64,000 nt of DNA from contig BDDD01001469.1 in assembly GCA_001972305.1 (NCBI GenBank), positions 69,040 to 133,039 of the forward strand, given 5' to 3'. The notes under the pieces were generated by a model. That model ran no database searches and was not told the DNA's origin. It saw only the letters and a list, made by a program, of their open reading frames with translations. Below are positions 10,992 through 23,269 of the stretch, piece by piece (the first letter of the stretch is position 1; every line of letters begins with the position of its first letter). The position numbers were made by a program, and so were the translations under genes. This DNA is from Cephalotus follicularis (taxonomy: Eukaryota > Streptophyta > Magnoliopsida > Oxalidales > Cephalotaceae).

Positions 10992-12095
10992 AATACCCAC
11001 ATACTTAAACTTTGCTTGTCCTCAAGCAAACCAAATGGAAAGCTAAAACAAGAAAACAAACACAAAAACAACGATAGAAAACACAAACAAAAACCTAACT
11101 CACTTTCGTAGGAATCACGATTGTATTTAGCATATGCAACAAGCTGTTAAACCCCTAGGTGGCCCTAGTGGATGAGTTTTGTCTCGTGAGTGTTTTCAAT
11201 GAATAAACACACAAAATTCAGTTCATCAAAACTTTGACAATAGGCAAAATGTTTCTATACTTAAAAATTAATAAACACACCCATACTTGAATTTTATTAT
11301 CTCGTTCCAAGTTCTAGAATCAAAATCCATCTCAATTAAGGAGCTTTACTAAATTTTTTGTTTATTCCACACATCTATAAGCCAATCAAGATATGCATTC
11401 TTAGCAACATAAAATCCTAGTTCGGAGTCAAACAAAGAACTTTAGCACTTACACATATTTTCTTTCTTTCTCTTTTTCTTTTGCTTTATTCAAACCCATT
11501 CCTCCACTACCTTTCCATCTGAATTGTCATGGAGGGAGCAAACACCAGACACCCAAAGTACTAAGTAGCTTAAGAATTTGCAATTCGCACATGCAATAAC
11601 AAAAACTTTACCAAATTAAATTCGTGCAATGTCTTAGCCTCTTAAGCTTTCTAAAAGACCCATGTAGCGAGCTTTCGACCAGTTACTCTCAAACCAGTTG
11701 GCTTTAAGGAACTAGGTGTAGAACACCCCTAAGGCTTAATTACTCGAATCAATTAGGCTACAGACTAAGACTGAATTCAAAGAGGTAAAATATTTATTAT
11801 TTTTCTTATTTTCTCTCTTTTTTTTCTTTATTTTTTTTATATATGCAAGAACATCAATTCTTTGTCCTTCTCCTCATTAAGATTCATGAAACTTCAAAAA
11901 CACACAAGAACTATCTTTTTATTCATTCTTTTCATTTATTTTTGCACACACTCCTATCTTGAGATGTATTCCTTTTCTTTTCCTCGAAAACAAAATTTTT
12001 ATTATTTCTCCTATGGGGTTTTCTAAAATTTCTAAATACATCAACATTTACTCATACTTTCAAAATTAAAATGAACTTTGGTACTAAACCCACCA
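10992..12095 (-). other. Athila 3' untranslated region
   Basis: AT-rich DNA without coding potential between the GAGGACAAGC hallmark and the Tat insertion point. It includes T-rich and TTTTCTTT tracts (about 11460-11490 and 11790-11840). Nothing else is recognised. Confidence 0.6.
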
Positions 12096-12714
12096 TGATG
12101 AGGGAAAAAATCTACCACTATTCAGTGCGCCACGTGGTCCATTGAGGAACTGCCATGTGTACAAAGAATTAAAATTCCAAGTGGATAACAGTCAGAGGAA
12201 ACACCATAGAGAAAAGAAAGGAAACAGGCAAGATTCTCGGCTGTTTTCCAAAGGACCTCCTCCCCCATAACGGAATAAGGCCGCAAAATCAGCCTATATT
12301 GCTGGGATTCACTTCCGCAATATCAGCAAGCAGGGTGTAAAATCGGGTGGAGATAAGGAAAATCCCGAGATCCCCAGCATTTCCTTAAGGGAACACAAAC
12401 CACTTCCAAAAATTGGCCAAAGACAGTTGCAAACAATCTCTATAAATACAAGAATCAAAGACTTAACATAGGTCAGCCATTTTTACACACAAAAGCACCA
12501 TGTGATTGCATTCTTCCTTGCCTTGTGTAACTTAAGCATCGGAGTGTCACCGGGAGTAAACCCTCGTGGACCTATTATATGTTTGCTCATTTGTGCAGGG
12601 AATACAATCGCACCACCATTCACACTAACTTCTCAAAGCTTTCACAACCTGTCCTTCAACAAATCACACCCTTCCACGTGAGGGACTGTTGAGGAAAGGA
12701 TTTTTGTATCAACA
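12096..12714 (+). repeat. Tat 5' LTR
   Basis: 619 bases from TGATGAGGGAAAAAATC to TTTTGTATCAACA. The 3' copy at 29316-29932 is the same length within two bases and about 90% identical by eye. It is followed directly by the primer-binding site. Confidence 0.85.
12441..12449 (+). promoter_or_regulatory. Tat LTR TATA box
   Basis: TATAAATAC after CAATCTC, followed some 30 bases on by the likely start region around AACATAGGTCAGCC. The 3' LTR has the related CATAAATAC at about 29660. Confidence 0.55.
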
Positions 12715-12731
12715 GTTGGCGCCGTCTGTGG
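12715..12731 (+). other. Tat primer-binding site
   Basis: GTTGGCGCCGTCTGTGG directly follows the 5' LTR. This tRNA-complementary sequence is characteristic of Tat elements and confirms plus-strand orientation. Confidence 0.8.
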
Positions 12732-12759
12732 AAAACGCAGCAAAAAGCTATTAAGAATC

Positions 12760-14470
12760 ATGCCTCCGAGGAAAAACAATGACAACTCTGGAGCCACTGA
12801 CAGTCGAGCACTTGAGATTCCACCTCCTAATGCCGGTCAAGTTGCGGCTCCCGAGCAAGCTCCCATCACTGGGGAGCAATTCAGTCAGCTCCTCTAGGGA
12901 ATGGAATGCTTAACCAACTTGTTGGCAAATAATTTGGGCAACAAAGATCAGGTCAGACCTGCCCGACCAATCATCCGAGAACAATCTGGTCCAAGCAGGT
13001 TGGCCTAGGAGAAACAACGCCCCCATGGGCAAAGGCGAAACCTACCGAGGAGGGGCATGCTCGCCCCAAGGCGGTCAGGGGTTGATACATCCCTGAGGAG
13101 GAGAGTTGAGATTAATACATCTTAGAGGGTAGAGTCCTCAACTACCTGGGATCATAGCAACAACCCTCGGTATGAGCATCCCGATCATGACCAATGGAAG
13201 TGGATCACTGGGTAGAAGCCGAGGAGACCCGAGTAAGCTCCCATGCTTCGCACAGGCCTGGAACAGTGCGTGGGAGTAGGGCGGCCCATTTGGCCACATT
13301 GGCCCGTCAATCTCATGTTTCTAGCAAGACTAGGAACATTGAGGTTGTGGAGCAAGCAATAAACAGAAGGCTTGCAGAGATGGAGAGAAGGCTCCGAGGA
13401 GCTGAGCAGTCAAGGGGATATCTTTCCGTGGTGCGCAACATTAGCGCCACTCCTTTCACATCTGAGATCATGAAGGAGCGTATCCTTAAGGGATTCCAGT
13501 TCTTGAGTCTGAAGGAGTATGATGGGCCCACTGACCCCATTCAACACGTGCGCTACTACACTAAAGTTATGTCAGTGCACCAGGCCTCAGACGCCATTCT
13601 TTACCGAGGATTCTTCGCAACACTGACTGGAGCTGCCCAATCGTGGTATTTCACTTTACCAGAGCACTCGGTGGCGAATTTTGAGCAGTTTACAGAACTG
13701 TTCGTGGTCAAGTTCCTAAACAGTACCACGTAGAGGAGAAACTCAACTCATTTTATCAACGTGGTGCAGGGGAAAGATGAGTCACTGAGACACTACCTCT
13801 CCAGGTTCAATAAGGAGTCTCTGACAGTGAAGGACCTGGAGTCGTCCTTCCCGCTAGCAGCTCTGAATAGTGGATTGAAAGACAATTCACCCTTCACTTT
13901 CTCCCTCATGAAGAAGTCTGTGGTTTATATGGCAGACCTGCTGAGGAGAGCAGAAAAATATGTCAATGCCGAGGAGGCGATGGCCGCTAGGAAACAAAAA
14001 CATCCTAGTCGGGCCATCAGGTGGAGAAAGGGGAGCATTCACAAAATGCTCCAGAGAAGAAAGATAAGAGGAAGGAGAGGTCCGAGCTGCCCAGGGATGA
14101 CCTCAAACACAAACTCTCTAAGAGAGAGAAGTCACCAAGGGGAGGGATGCCAATCACAGCTTATAACAATTTTGCCCCTCTCCTCGAGACACGCACCAGG
14201 ATACTTGATATGGAAAAGGATAATGTCCCCATCAAATGGTCAGCACCAATGAGGTCCTCGGCTGAGAAGAGAGATATAGAAAAATATTTCCAGTACCATC
14301 ATGACCACGGGCACGATACCGAGGAGTGCATGCACCTAAAGAATCAGATAGAGGACCTAATTCACAAAGGGCACCTATGCAAGTATATGCATAGGAATGC
14401 TCCTCGGGAAAGGAGGGAGCGCAAAGAAGAAGCTTCACAACAACCAGAGGAGCAGCAACATCAGCAATAG
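12760..14470 (+). pseudogene. gag: Tat gag region
   Basis: Gag would form the virus-like particle in the cytoplasm. The leader-proximal start reads MPPRKNNDNSG. The capsid-like core lies around 13470-13730, with motifs ILKGFQFLSLKEYDGPTDP, LTGAAQSWYFTLP and FEQFTELFVVKFL, all close to the Tat 'P.Y.G.TDP' and 'GAAQ.WY..LP' signatures. Then come YLSRFNKESL, and near 14280 KYFQYHHDHGHDTEECMHL, the region that in Tat replaces a classic zinc knuckle. The C-terminal part is Lys/Arg/Gln-rich. The region is broken in several places. Protease follows on the same strand. Confidence 0.8.
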
Positions 14471-14559
14471 TGGCCTAGAGGTGTCATCCACACCATCTCT
14501 GGAGGGGTTGAGTCTTGTGGCGACCATTAAAATTCCAAAAAGGCATATGCAAGGAAAAC

Positions 14560-15170
14560 ATTTGCTGTGCAACAATACCATCATAGCAAAAGGCTGAGGA
14601 CTGGAGGAGAGAAGGAGGTGATATCTTACTCTGAGGCAGACTATGAGGGGGTACGTCTCCCTCATGATGATCCAGTGGTGGTAACTCTTCAGGTGGCACT
14701 TTTCCCTATGAAGAGGATCCAGATTGACAGCGGGAGCTCGGTAGATATCCTATACAAGCATGCTTTTGATCAACTGAGGATACCAACCGACCAACTTAGG
14801 CCCGTAAAAACCTCGTCGGTGGGCTTTGAAGGAGAGATGGTCCATCCTCTAGGATCCATCGACCTGTCCGTGGTTGCAGGCACAACCACACATCAGACCG
14901 AAGTGCAGATGAAATTCCTGGTGATGGACACACCAAGCCCGTACAATGCTATAATTGGGCTCCCGGGACTAAATCTGCTGGAGGCAATAGTGTCCCTGAG
15001 ACACTTACTAATGAAATTCCCAACAAGTTTTGCTGTGGGGGAGGTCCAAGGAGATCAACAGGTAGCAAGGCAGTGCCACAAAACTGCCATGATGGACAAG
15101 GGAAAAAAGAAGGCCTTGTCCGTAGAAAATGTGGAGCTAAGAGGGGAAGTGGAGCCCGAGCGTCCATAAC
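14560..15170 (+). pseudogene. Tat aspartic protease region
   Basis: This would be the aspartic protease that cuts the Gag-Pol polyprotein. The active-site motif QIDSGSSVDILYKHAF (about 14720-14765) matches the Tat form DSGSS-DIL, and AIIGLPGLNLLEAIVS (about 14950) matches the flap and second conserved block ('YN.I.GRP.L'). It sits between gag and RT as expected for Ty3/gypsy. The short linker up to RT holds no other domain that I recognise. Confidence 0.8.
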
Positions 15171-15429
15171 CTATTGAAGATGTAGTGCAAGTGCCCTTGG
15201 AGGAGGGCAATGCAAAAAGAGTTTTCCAACTCGGATCATAACTTGGAGAGGTGGAGAAAGGGGAACTCATAACATTCCTAAAAAATAATATGTATTTGCT
15301 TGGTCGGCTGAGGAGGTCTCTTAGATCAGCCCAGAGTTGATGGTCCATAAATTAAGCATGGATCCTATGAGGCCTCCAACCAAGAAAAAGAAAAGGAACT
15401 TCGTTCCCAAGAGGTAACAGGCAATAGCC

Positions 15430-16180
15430 GAGGAGGTGAGCAAGCTATTGCAAGCGGGGTTCATCAGGGAAGTGCATTATTCAGACTGGCTGGCGAACCC
15501 GGTCCTAGTCAAGAAAGAAAATGGCAAGTGGAGCATGTGTATCGATTTTACCGACCTTAACAAAGCTTGTTCCAAAGATCACTTCGCCCTCCCAAAGATT
15601 TATCAGTTGGTGGATGGGACCTCGGGGTATAGGATATTAAGCTTCTTTGATGCTTACTTGGGATATAATCAAATCCCCATGTATGGGCCCGACGAGAACA
15701 AGACGGCTTTCATCACTGACAGAGGCATGTACTGCTACCAGGTCATGCCCTTTGGATTGAGGAATACATGGGCGACCTACCAACGTTTAGTCAATTAAAT
15801 CTTTGAACCTCTGATCGGGAGGAATATGGAGGTTTACATTGACGACATGCTCGTCAAAATGCCAACAAGGAATCCCCACATGAAAGACTTGGAGGAAACT
15901 TTTGAAGTGTTGAGGAAATACAAGATGAAGCTCAATCCTTTGAAGTATACTTTTGGGGTCACCTCTGGCAAGTTCCTCGGGTTCATGGTCTCAAGCAGGG
16001 GAATAGAGGCTAACTCGGAGAAAATTTCAGCAGTACAGAGCATGAGGCCCCCTCAGACCATCAAGGATATACAGAAACTCAATGGTAGAATATCAGCCCT
16101 GAGCAGGTTTGTTTCAAAATCAGCAGAAAAATGCATTCATTTTTTCAAAGTATTGAGAGATCCCAACGGATTTTCTTAGA
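15430..16180 (+). pseudogene. Tat reverse transcriptase region
   Basis: Conserved RT blocks occur in order: LLQAGFIREV, VKKENGKWSMCIDFTDLNKA, FALPKIYQLVDGTSG, SFFDAYLGYNQIPM, ENKTAFITDRGMYCYQVMPF, EVYIDDMLVK (the catalytic YIDD, about 15830) and GKFLGFMVSSRGIEAN. These match Tat RT closely. It would copy element RNA into cDNA within the particle. RNase H follows directly. The region is broken. Confidence 0.88.
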
Positions 16181-16209
16181 GGGATGAGTGTCAAGCAGCC
16201 TTTGACTAG

Positions 16210-16660
16210 TTGAAAGATTACCTGTCTTCCCCTCCTCTGATATCAAAACTCAAGGATGGGGAATACTTGTATTTGTACCTTGCGGCAACAACGGGCACAG
16301 TGAGTTCAGTGCTTGTCAGAGAAGAGGAGAAAGTTCAGAGGCTGGTGTATTATGTCAGTAAGGCCTTGAACGATGCTAAGGGGAGGTATCTAGAGGTAGA
16401 AAAAATTGCTTATGCCCTGATCATAGCTGCGAGGAAGCTGAGGCCATACTTTCAAGCCCTTACCATCAAGGTTTTGTCTAACGAACCACTAAGACAAGTC
16501 CTAGAAAAGCCAAACGTTTTGGACAGGTTGATCAAGTGGTCGGTCGAGTTGGGTGAGTATGACGTAAAATTTGAGGCCATACCAGCAATAAAATCTCAGA
16601 TCTTGGCCGATTTTGCAGGAGACCATACACTTACGGAGTGTATGGAAGAAGACACCTCTG
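16210..16660 (+). pseudogene. Tat RNase H (RT-linked)
   Basis: The stretch YLAATTGTVSSVLVREE, VYYVSKALNDAKGRYLEVEK, ALIIAARKLRPYFQA and NVLDRLIKWSVELGEYDV is the usual RNase H of Ty3/gypsy pol, ending in AIKSQILADFAGDH. It would degrade RNA in RNA-DNA hybrids during reverse transcription. It lies just after RT and just before the second RNase H. Confidence 0.83.
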
Positions 16661-16669
16661 AAGAAGAGA

Positions 16670-17090
16670 AGGGGTTATGGAGGTTATCCATGGATGGCTC
16701 ATCCTGTGTCTTCGGCAGTGGAGCATGAGTGGTGTTAACTAGTCCAGACAGGTGGAGCTTGGAGTATGCTCTGAGATTCGGATTCAAATCCACAAACAAT
16801 GAAGGAGAGTGGGAAGCTCTGATCGCCGAGCTGACGATCGCAAAGCACTTGGAGGTCCAAAAAATAGAAGCCTCCAGTGATTCTCAGCTGGTGGTTGGTC
16901 TGGTGAGTGGGGAGTATGAAGCCAGAGAAGATTCCATGGCTAAGTACTTAACACACTTTCAGGGTTTTAAGTCGGCCTTTCAAGTGTTGAGAGTCTTGAA
17001 GGTGCCCAGAGAAGAAAATACCCGAGCAGATCAGTTGTCCAAACTAGCTACAACGGAGGAATTACAGAAAAATCAAACCATGCTAGTAGA
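16670..17090 (+). pseudogene. Tat second RNase H (aRNH)
   Basis: Tat elements carry an extra archaeal-type RNase H between the normal one and integrase. Here LSMDGSSCVFGSG marks the first acidic block, KSTNNEGEWEALIAELTIAK the second, SSDSQLVVGLVSGEYEAR the third, and PREENTRADQLSKLA the fourth (N-RAD). The order and spacing match the family. This domain is the strongest marker of the Tat clade in the window. Confidence 0.85.
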
Positions 17091-17196
17091 TTACCTGGAT
17101 AGACCCACCATCTCAGAGATTGATGTGATGGACATAAATGCACCACATGACCCAAACTGGATTACTCCACTTATCAATTCGCTGAGGAACTGAATT

Positions 17197-18386
17197 TTGC
17201 CTGAGGACCCCTTGGAGGCGGGAAAACTGGTGTACATAGCAAACATATATCAGCTTCGAGATGGGATCCTGTACAAAAGGTCTTTTTCTTTTCCTTGGCT
17301 AAGATGTTTGACTCCCTTAGAGACTGATTATGCTCTAAGGGAAGTCCATGAAGGAGTTTGTGGCAATCACATGGAGGGCATAACCTTGTCCAACAAATTA
17401 TTGAGGTAGAGATATTTCTGGCCGACCATGCACCAAGATACCATAGACTTAGTAAGGATGTGTGCTAAGTGTCAGAGGAACACTAACATAAGTAGAAGAC
17501 CTTCACAGCCTTTGATGTCTATCACGACCCCTTGGCCCTTTGCACAGTGGGGAATGGACTTCTTCAAACCATTACCAGAAGCAACAAGGCAGAGGAAGTA
17601 TCTTATTGTGGCAGTGGACTACTTCACCAAGTGGGTAGAAGTTGAACCTCTTGCCACAATTATGGAGAAAAACACGGAGAGCTTCATCTGGAAATCAATC
17701 ATCTGCAAATTTGGAGTCCCGAGGACAATAGTCTCAGGTAATGGTAAATAGTTTGATTGCCAAGCATTCCATGATTTTTGCAAAGAGTGGAGAATTGATC
17801 AAAGGCTTGCTTCAGTAGCCTACCCCAAGAGCAATGGTCAAGCCGAGGTGATTAACAGAGAAATTATCTCGGGCTTAAAAAAATTCCTTGAAGATAGTAA
17901 GGGAAGATGGACAGAGGAGCTACCGAGTGTACTATAGGCATACATAATAACTCCTCGGACCATGACTGGTGAGTCCCCATACAGGCTTTGTTTTGGGGCT
18001 GAAGCCATGATATCGGTGGAGATTGGTGTACAGTCAATAAGGGTCGTGCATTTTATAGAGGAAAATAATGAAGAAGGATTGAGGAACCTCCTCAACTTAG
18101 TAGAAGAACTCAGAGAAAAGGTAGCCATCAAGGTTGCAGCCAACCAACAGAGGGTGAGCCGTTATTATAACAAAAGGGTAAACCCACTACGAGAAAGAGA
18201 TCTAGTCCTACGCAACTCGGCTATTGCAGATCCGATTGGAACCATAGGAAAATTAGCCCCAAATTAGGAAGGACCCTACAAGGTGAAAAGAGTGCTCCGA
18301 CCAGGAACATTCATACTCCAAACTCCGGGGGGCAGGGAAATTCGTAGAGCTTGGAATGCCGAGCATCTAAGGGAGTATTACCAATG
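17197..18386 (+). pseudogene. Tat integrase region
   Basis: Integrase would insert the cDNA in nuclear DNA. An HHCC-type N-terminal part is seen (REVHEGVCGNHMEG, then DLVRMCAKCQRN), then the catalytic core with WGMDFFKPLPEATRQRKYL and VDYFTKWVEVEPLATI, FGVPRTIVSGNGK, the downstream block YPKSNGQAEVINREI, and TGESPYRLCFGAEAM. The C-terminal part ends in an RREIRRAWNAEHLREYYQ-like tail near 18386, typical of Tat. The core has all expected blocks in order but the frame is broken in several places. Confidence 0.85.
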
Positions 18387-19450
18387 ACTATGGTAAGTTG
18401 TAAATTAAAAGACATCAACCAAGCACAATTTTTTATTCAAAAATGTGTTCAAAATCATAGTTCTAAGTTTGCAAGGGACCGGAGGCCCAATGTTCATGTC
18501 CTCAAACCTCTGAACAGCCACCGATCAACTCCCTCAAATGAGAAGCTTCAATACAAGCACGTCTTACCATGCTCCCGAGGGAGCAATCAGAGCAGGCCCT
18601 GGTACAGGACCTAAGCTCTCCAAGTCTTACGAAGACATAAAACTCCTACGGGAGTAAAGTCATGAGCTAGTAAAGACTCCTTCCGAGGAGCAACAGAGAT
18701 TCCTTCCGAGGAGCAACAAAAATTCCTTCCGAGGAACTCTAAATACTCCTTCCGAGGTGCAACAAAGATTCCTTTCGAGGAACGCTAAAGACTCCTTACG
18801 AGGAGCAACAAAGACTCATTTCGAGGAGCACTAAAATTTACAACCTAAGACTCCTTCCGAGGAGCACCTAAGACTCCTTCTGAGGAGCTCCTAAAGACTT
18901 CTAAGGAACCAACAAGACTCCCAAGGGAGAAAACACTGGTCGGCATTCCTTTGCCCGACCAGACCAATATCGTGTATTGAGAGGAGAATCCATAAGATCT
19001 CGCAACGATCGATTTCGTTGGACTGAGCACTTTGAAATAAGTGTCCCCACGAGGACTGCAAGCTCAAATGACATGGTCTAGAATATAATGGATCAAACGA
19101 GATCCTGCTCGGCAAACCCATCAGAACTTCTCCGAGTAGACTTAAGACTTGGTGTGTGAATACACAGGAACTCGCAAAGACTAAGTGTTATTGCCTAAGC
19201 GCCTTTGAAATAAGGTGTCCTAAGGGGACTAGAAAGTTTGGGTAATTAGGTCTAAAAATTGTAAGGCCATAACATAAAGTCTATAGGTTAGACTAAGCTA
19301 AAGTCCCTAAGGGGAACAATGACACTCAGAGGATGCACAAATTTTATTGCCTACATTTTATTATCCTAAGGGAGGTGGAACTATTCGGATAAGGCTCAAG
19401 CATACATAGCAAGAAATAAAGAATATAAAAATATCTGAGATGCAAAAACT
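18387..19450 (+). other. Tat 3' noncoding region
   Basis: No coding domain is seen on either strand. The region is rich in CCGAGGAG and GAGGAGC words, with the tandem array at 18655-18910 as its main feature. It separates integrase from the 3' end of the antisense ORF. Confidence 0.6.
18655..18910. repeat. Degenerate 24-30-bp tandem repeat in Tat 3' region
   Basis: About nine units of the type GACTCCTTCCGAGGAGCAAC follow one another with spacing near 24-30 bases. The CTCC/GGAG halves give each unit an imperfect inverted repeat (CTCCTTCCGAGGAG). Confidence 0.7.
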
Positions 19451-19458
19451 TATGTACT

Positions 19459-21433
19459 TTATTGATATTGAGAAGTTACATTACAGGAAAGAGAAAATAA
19501 AATTATAGGGCAAAAACCAAGCCTCTGGAGGAGGAGCTTCTTGATCATACCCTGGCATATGTGCAGAGAAAGGGATGGAAATAGGAGGTTGAGGAGCATG
19601 GTCAGAGTCACTATAAGTGACAACCACGCCCGAGTCCTCCACCCTTTCTGTCTCCTCGGCCTCCCTGGTGAGACATTCCTCCTCATCAAAGGCATCGGCA
19701 GCCTGCTCTTCCGCCTCATCGATTCCCTCGGGATAAAAGTTAAATTTATCAGAAGTTTAGCAGCATAAAAAATGATCCAAAGGATCCCCGGATGGACTTG
19801 AGAAATCCAGTTCCGAAAAGAATAAAATCCCCGGCGAAAGTACTCAGTGGCTTCTTCGAAAAGTATCTGTCGGAAGACGGGGGAAGCTTTGAAGTCTTTG
19901 ACAGCCGTCTCTAGTATCATTTGGAATTCAGTCGAAGTCTTGAATTCCACTAGGGCTTTATATTTTGCCTCATGGATCTAAGAAGCCTCCTCCTCTCGGA
20001 ACGTGGCGAATTCCTCTTTAAGACTTTTTAAGGAGTCGCTGGTATGCAAGAGGCTATCCTCAATCCTCTTCTTCTCTGCTTTCTCCTCTTCCAGCCTTGC
20101 CAAGGCTGGCATTTTCTCCTCTATGATAGTCTCTTGAACCCCAAGAACCTTTTCCAGCTGAGCTTTTGCCTACCTAGCAGTTTCTATGAGTTTTGCCACC
20201 TCCTCGCGCAGCTGGTTGTTGAGTCCCAAGGTGTCCTTAAAGTTCTCCACCATGAGTTGAGAATCATTCAGAGCTTGCCGAAGGAAAATAGTGTAAGGGG
20301 AATAGCAAAAATATGTTGGATAAAATAGGAGGACCTACATACCCGAATCTAGTTCCGAATGCAGTCGTTGAAGAGCAGGTCATGAGTCCATCCCTTCCTA
20401 GCTTGGAGTTGGGATGGGTGAAAGCACAACTTGCTGAGGACGAAAGGGGCACCAGGAGCATTGAGATCCCAGTCAGAGCTGCCTAAAGCATCTAGCTCCT
20501 CTTCCATCTTGCTAGTACCCAGAGGAACACCAAGGTGGATAGGATCCTCAGAGCTCACCAAGGGAGCTGCTTCAACTTGCCCACGGTTAGAGCCCTCTAC
20601 ACCCTGCCATGTTTTTTGTTTTTTGGGCGGGGGAGGAACCTCTAGTACGATCCTTTTACCCAAGCAGGTCTTAACTGGGCAGCTTCTACAGTAGTGGACA
20701 CAACTGTAGCCACAGCGGCCACCTCGTCCCCTAGAGTTATTTCTTTTTCCTTGTTAACAATTGTCCTCTGCTTATTTTTCTTGTTGACCCTTATGATATC
20801 AGCAACACGGTGCCGAGGTTCCATCGCTGCGAAAAAACAAGATCTTCAGAGTTAAAGTATGAACTAGAAGAAGTATAGGTAAAGGAGGAGATGAAGGCTT
20901 AATACAGCTTTCCCTTGGCATATCAGGCAAGGATCTATCCTAGACTCTCTCTCTTTCTGTGTCAACCCTTTCCGGGATGTCCGCAGCATCATCCATGTGG
21001 GATACTTGGCTAGGGATCACGCTCAAACCAACATGGAGCAGACGATCCTAACGGAGTTCACTCCCTCAGTCTCTGGGGCTAAAAGTTTGCCAAGGTCCAA
21101 CTTCTCTTTCGAGGACAAGCGAGACCTCTTACTAAGGGGCTGTGGGTCTAGAGAATCACACTAGGGGGAGGAAGTGAACCCTGGGAGGTTCTTTTTCAGA
21201 AAATGCCTCCTCTAGTTCTTGATGGATTTGGTGGGATTGACCAGTAGTTTCTTCGCACCAGGGCAGAATTTGAAGAAGTATCCACATTTTCCTGGCAAGG
21301 CCGAGAGGACGTGGAACTCTTTGAATAATCCCACTGACGTAGGCACCTCTGACTCGATGCACTTGAGAAAAAAAAACCCATTAAAAAGCTCCAAGACTGC
21401 GCTTGGAGAAGTGAGGGGTGTAAACAAAAACTC
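19459..21433 (-). pseudogene. Tat antisense ORF, C-terminal part
   Basis: Many Tat elements carry an antisense ORF between integrase and the 3' LTR. Near 21300-21240 the minus strand encodes GKCGYFFKFCPGAKKLL and VNPTKSIKN, resembling the 'W..F......K.L...P.S.K.WK' end of the Pfam family known as putative gypsy-type transposon (PF04195). Next comes a basic, Pro-rich, low-complexity part (20820-20350), a Glu/Lys/Leu-rich stretch that looks like coiled coil (20330-20000), and a C-terminal block (FKASPVFRQILFEEATEYF) typical of these proteins. Its role is unknown. It is broken, and element D separates it from its N-terminal part at 28220-28588. Confidence 0.65.
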
Positions 21434-21438
21434 CTTAA
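21434..21438. repeat. Target duplication CTTAA, left of element D
   Basis: CTTAA immediately before the D LTR start TGATGGAATCGG matches CTTAA at 28215-28219 after the LTR end TCTAACA. This defines D as one insertion event. Confidence 0.85.
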
Positions 21439-23265
21439 TGATGGAATCGGATGAACCGAATCCGGAGCCATAAATGGACTATGGAGTGTAGGGTGTAGAA
21501 CAAAAACAAAAACATATAAACATGGCAGCGGAAGAACACCCAATAAAACAAATGCAGTCCATAATGGCGTGTCCACAGACCACATGGATCACCACATCAT
21601 CAACAAAATTGAATTGGCGACACCATAGCATACAATGGTGACACACAAGCATGGCAAGAAGATAAGGACCAAGAGATATACCAGTGGGTGAAGGCTCCTT
21701 CTTTCTTTGCCGCTACACGCTTGAGTAGATTCCCTCTTTAATCTTCTCCAAGTCACTGGAACAGCAAGCAATCCAACCAGCAATAACAGAGAACCAAGTA
21801 TATGAACTCTCTCTCTCTCTCTCACTAAGCTTAGAAAAGGTAAATTGATATTGACCAATGAAGTCAATAATCAATCCACCCGAGATAAGCACTTGCTTGG
21901 TGTATCACAAATGAAAGGAACACACTATACAGAGAAGAATCTGAAGTCAGTTGCCCAACAAAAACTTTACTCCTCCTGTCTTCATTTTCTGCAGAAAATG
22001 TTTATAACTAGCCTCCTCCTTCTCTCTCCCACTCTCCCATTCACTTAGGATCATGGTCCTCACTCCTAGGGAGTCTATGGCCGTGATCCCCACGTTCCCA
22101 TTACATGAAAGAATGGGAGATGGCTGCTGGAGATGAGAGAAAAAATGTGCCCACGAAGTGAGCTCGTGCACAGGTTGCACGTTCTGCTCAAAGACGTCGA
22201 CGCCTTCTAAAGGACATCGACGCTTATGCAATGTGGTGCTAAGAACATCGACTCTTTCTAAAAAACATCGATGCCCATAAAAACTTTAAGCATCGACGTC
22301 TTTCTAAAAGACGTCGACGCTTTGTCTGGCCAGTGAAGTAAGAGTCTAACTCTTTTAGTGATCTCCTGTACCTTTCGAATATTGGTTAAGTAAGATCAAA
22401 CATATGTGTTTCCACAAAATGCAAAATCCACATAACCGATATTTGACACCAAGACTTAATGTGTCCAACATATCAAAGAACTCATTATAATGCAGGGACC
22501 TTTTAAAATCTTGGTTAAAACAATATGTGTTCATAAATTACCGAAATACCCCTAGGGTCTGGTTTAGCCATTATAAATGGTCCTTGACCAATTTAAATGC
22601 TATTGGAATAATATCCAAATACTATCCAGATGGAAAAATTAATCTAATTAATTTTCTCATAATTTATTACACACCTTATAAACCTTGGATTTTCTAAGTC
22701 GTCGGTTCACGTGTACTATAATCCCTTGTCATGCTTGGCCCCGATTGAGGTTTAGGGTAAGGATATGTGTCAACCTTAGATAATACCTCAATGACTAAAA
22801 TATCTGATCATTACTAGGATCTTTGGTAAACTCTCTGGAAAAGTAATTTCCAGTCTACCTCAACCTTGGCCAAGGATTTCATAAGTCCAAAGTATAATCA
22901 GATTATAATAGAGCCGATCACCTTCGCTCAGGTGTGACAATCCCATATTACGCACTCACTTATATTCGTATAGATTCGATCATACCCAAAGACCACCCGA
23001 TTGCCAGCCCTGCGCAAGGACTGAGTAAGGTGGAGATCAAAGCATAACCGTCTCCATACAATATAGAGCAGTCGCTCAGGTCTATGGATCAGATGAGTTT
23101 GAGAACTCGCTAAGTGATCATCACTTATACACAACCGCAACAAGTAGGAGTCACTACTGACACGAGAATAGCGACTATCCAAATAGTGTCTCCTATGCGG
23201 GTCCTGTTCAGTGTACACACCATCCGACCAAGCATTTGTCTTGTGAAGTGGAAATGAGTACCAAC
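21439..23265 (-). repeat. Element D 3' LTR
   Basis: Matches 26376-28005 nearly base for base. After that the two LTRs differ, so the left one lacks the TCTAACA side. It contains a CT microsatellite (21806-21824) and a GTCGAC-type cluster (22192-22322). A short reading frame at 21196-21585, repeated at 26328-26522, is shared only because the LTR is duplicated. Confidence 0.75.
22192..22322. repeat. ACGTCGACGC-type cluster in D 3' LTR
   Basis: Five or six copies stand at 20-30-base spacing: AAGACGTCGACGCC, GACATCGACGC, AACATCGACTC, ACATCGATGCC, GCATCGACGTC and AGACGTCGACGC. The same set, with extra CpG-type changes, is at 27128-27258. Confidence 0.8.
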
Positions 23266-23269
23266 CAGC

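Noticed and set aside
12091-12095. Target duplication for the Tat element
   Set aside because: Left flank CACCA and right flank CCCCC agree poorly; insertion is supported by Athila sequence on both sides instead.
13313-13540. Antisense frames over gag and pol of the Tat element (also 14232-14699, 15055-15348 and 17838-18143)
   Set aside because: Shadows of the recognised plus-strand domains; no independent support.
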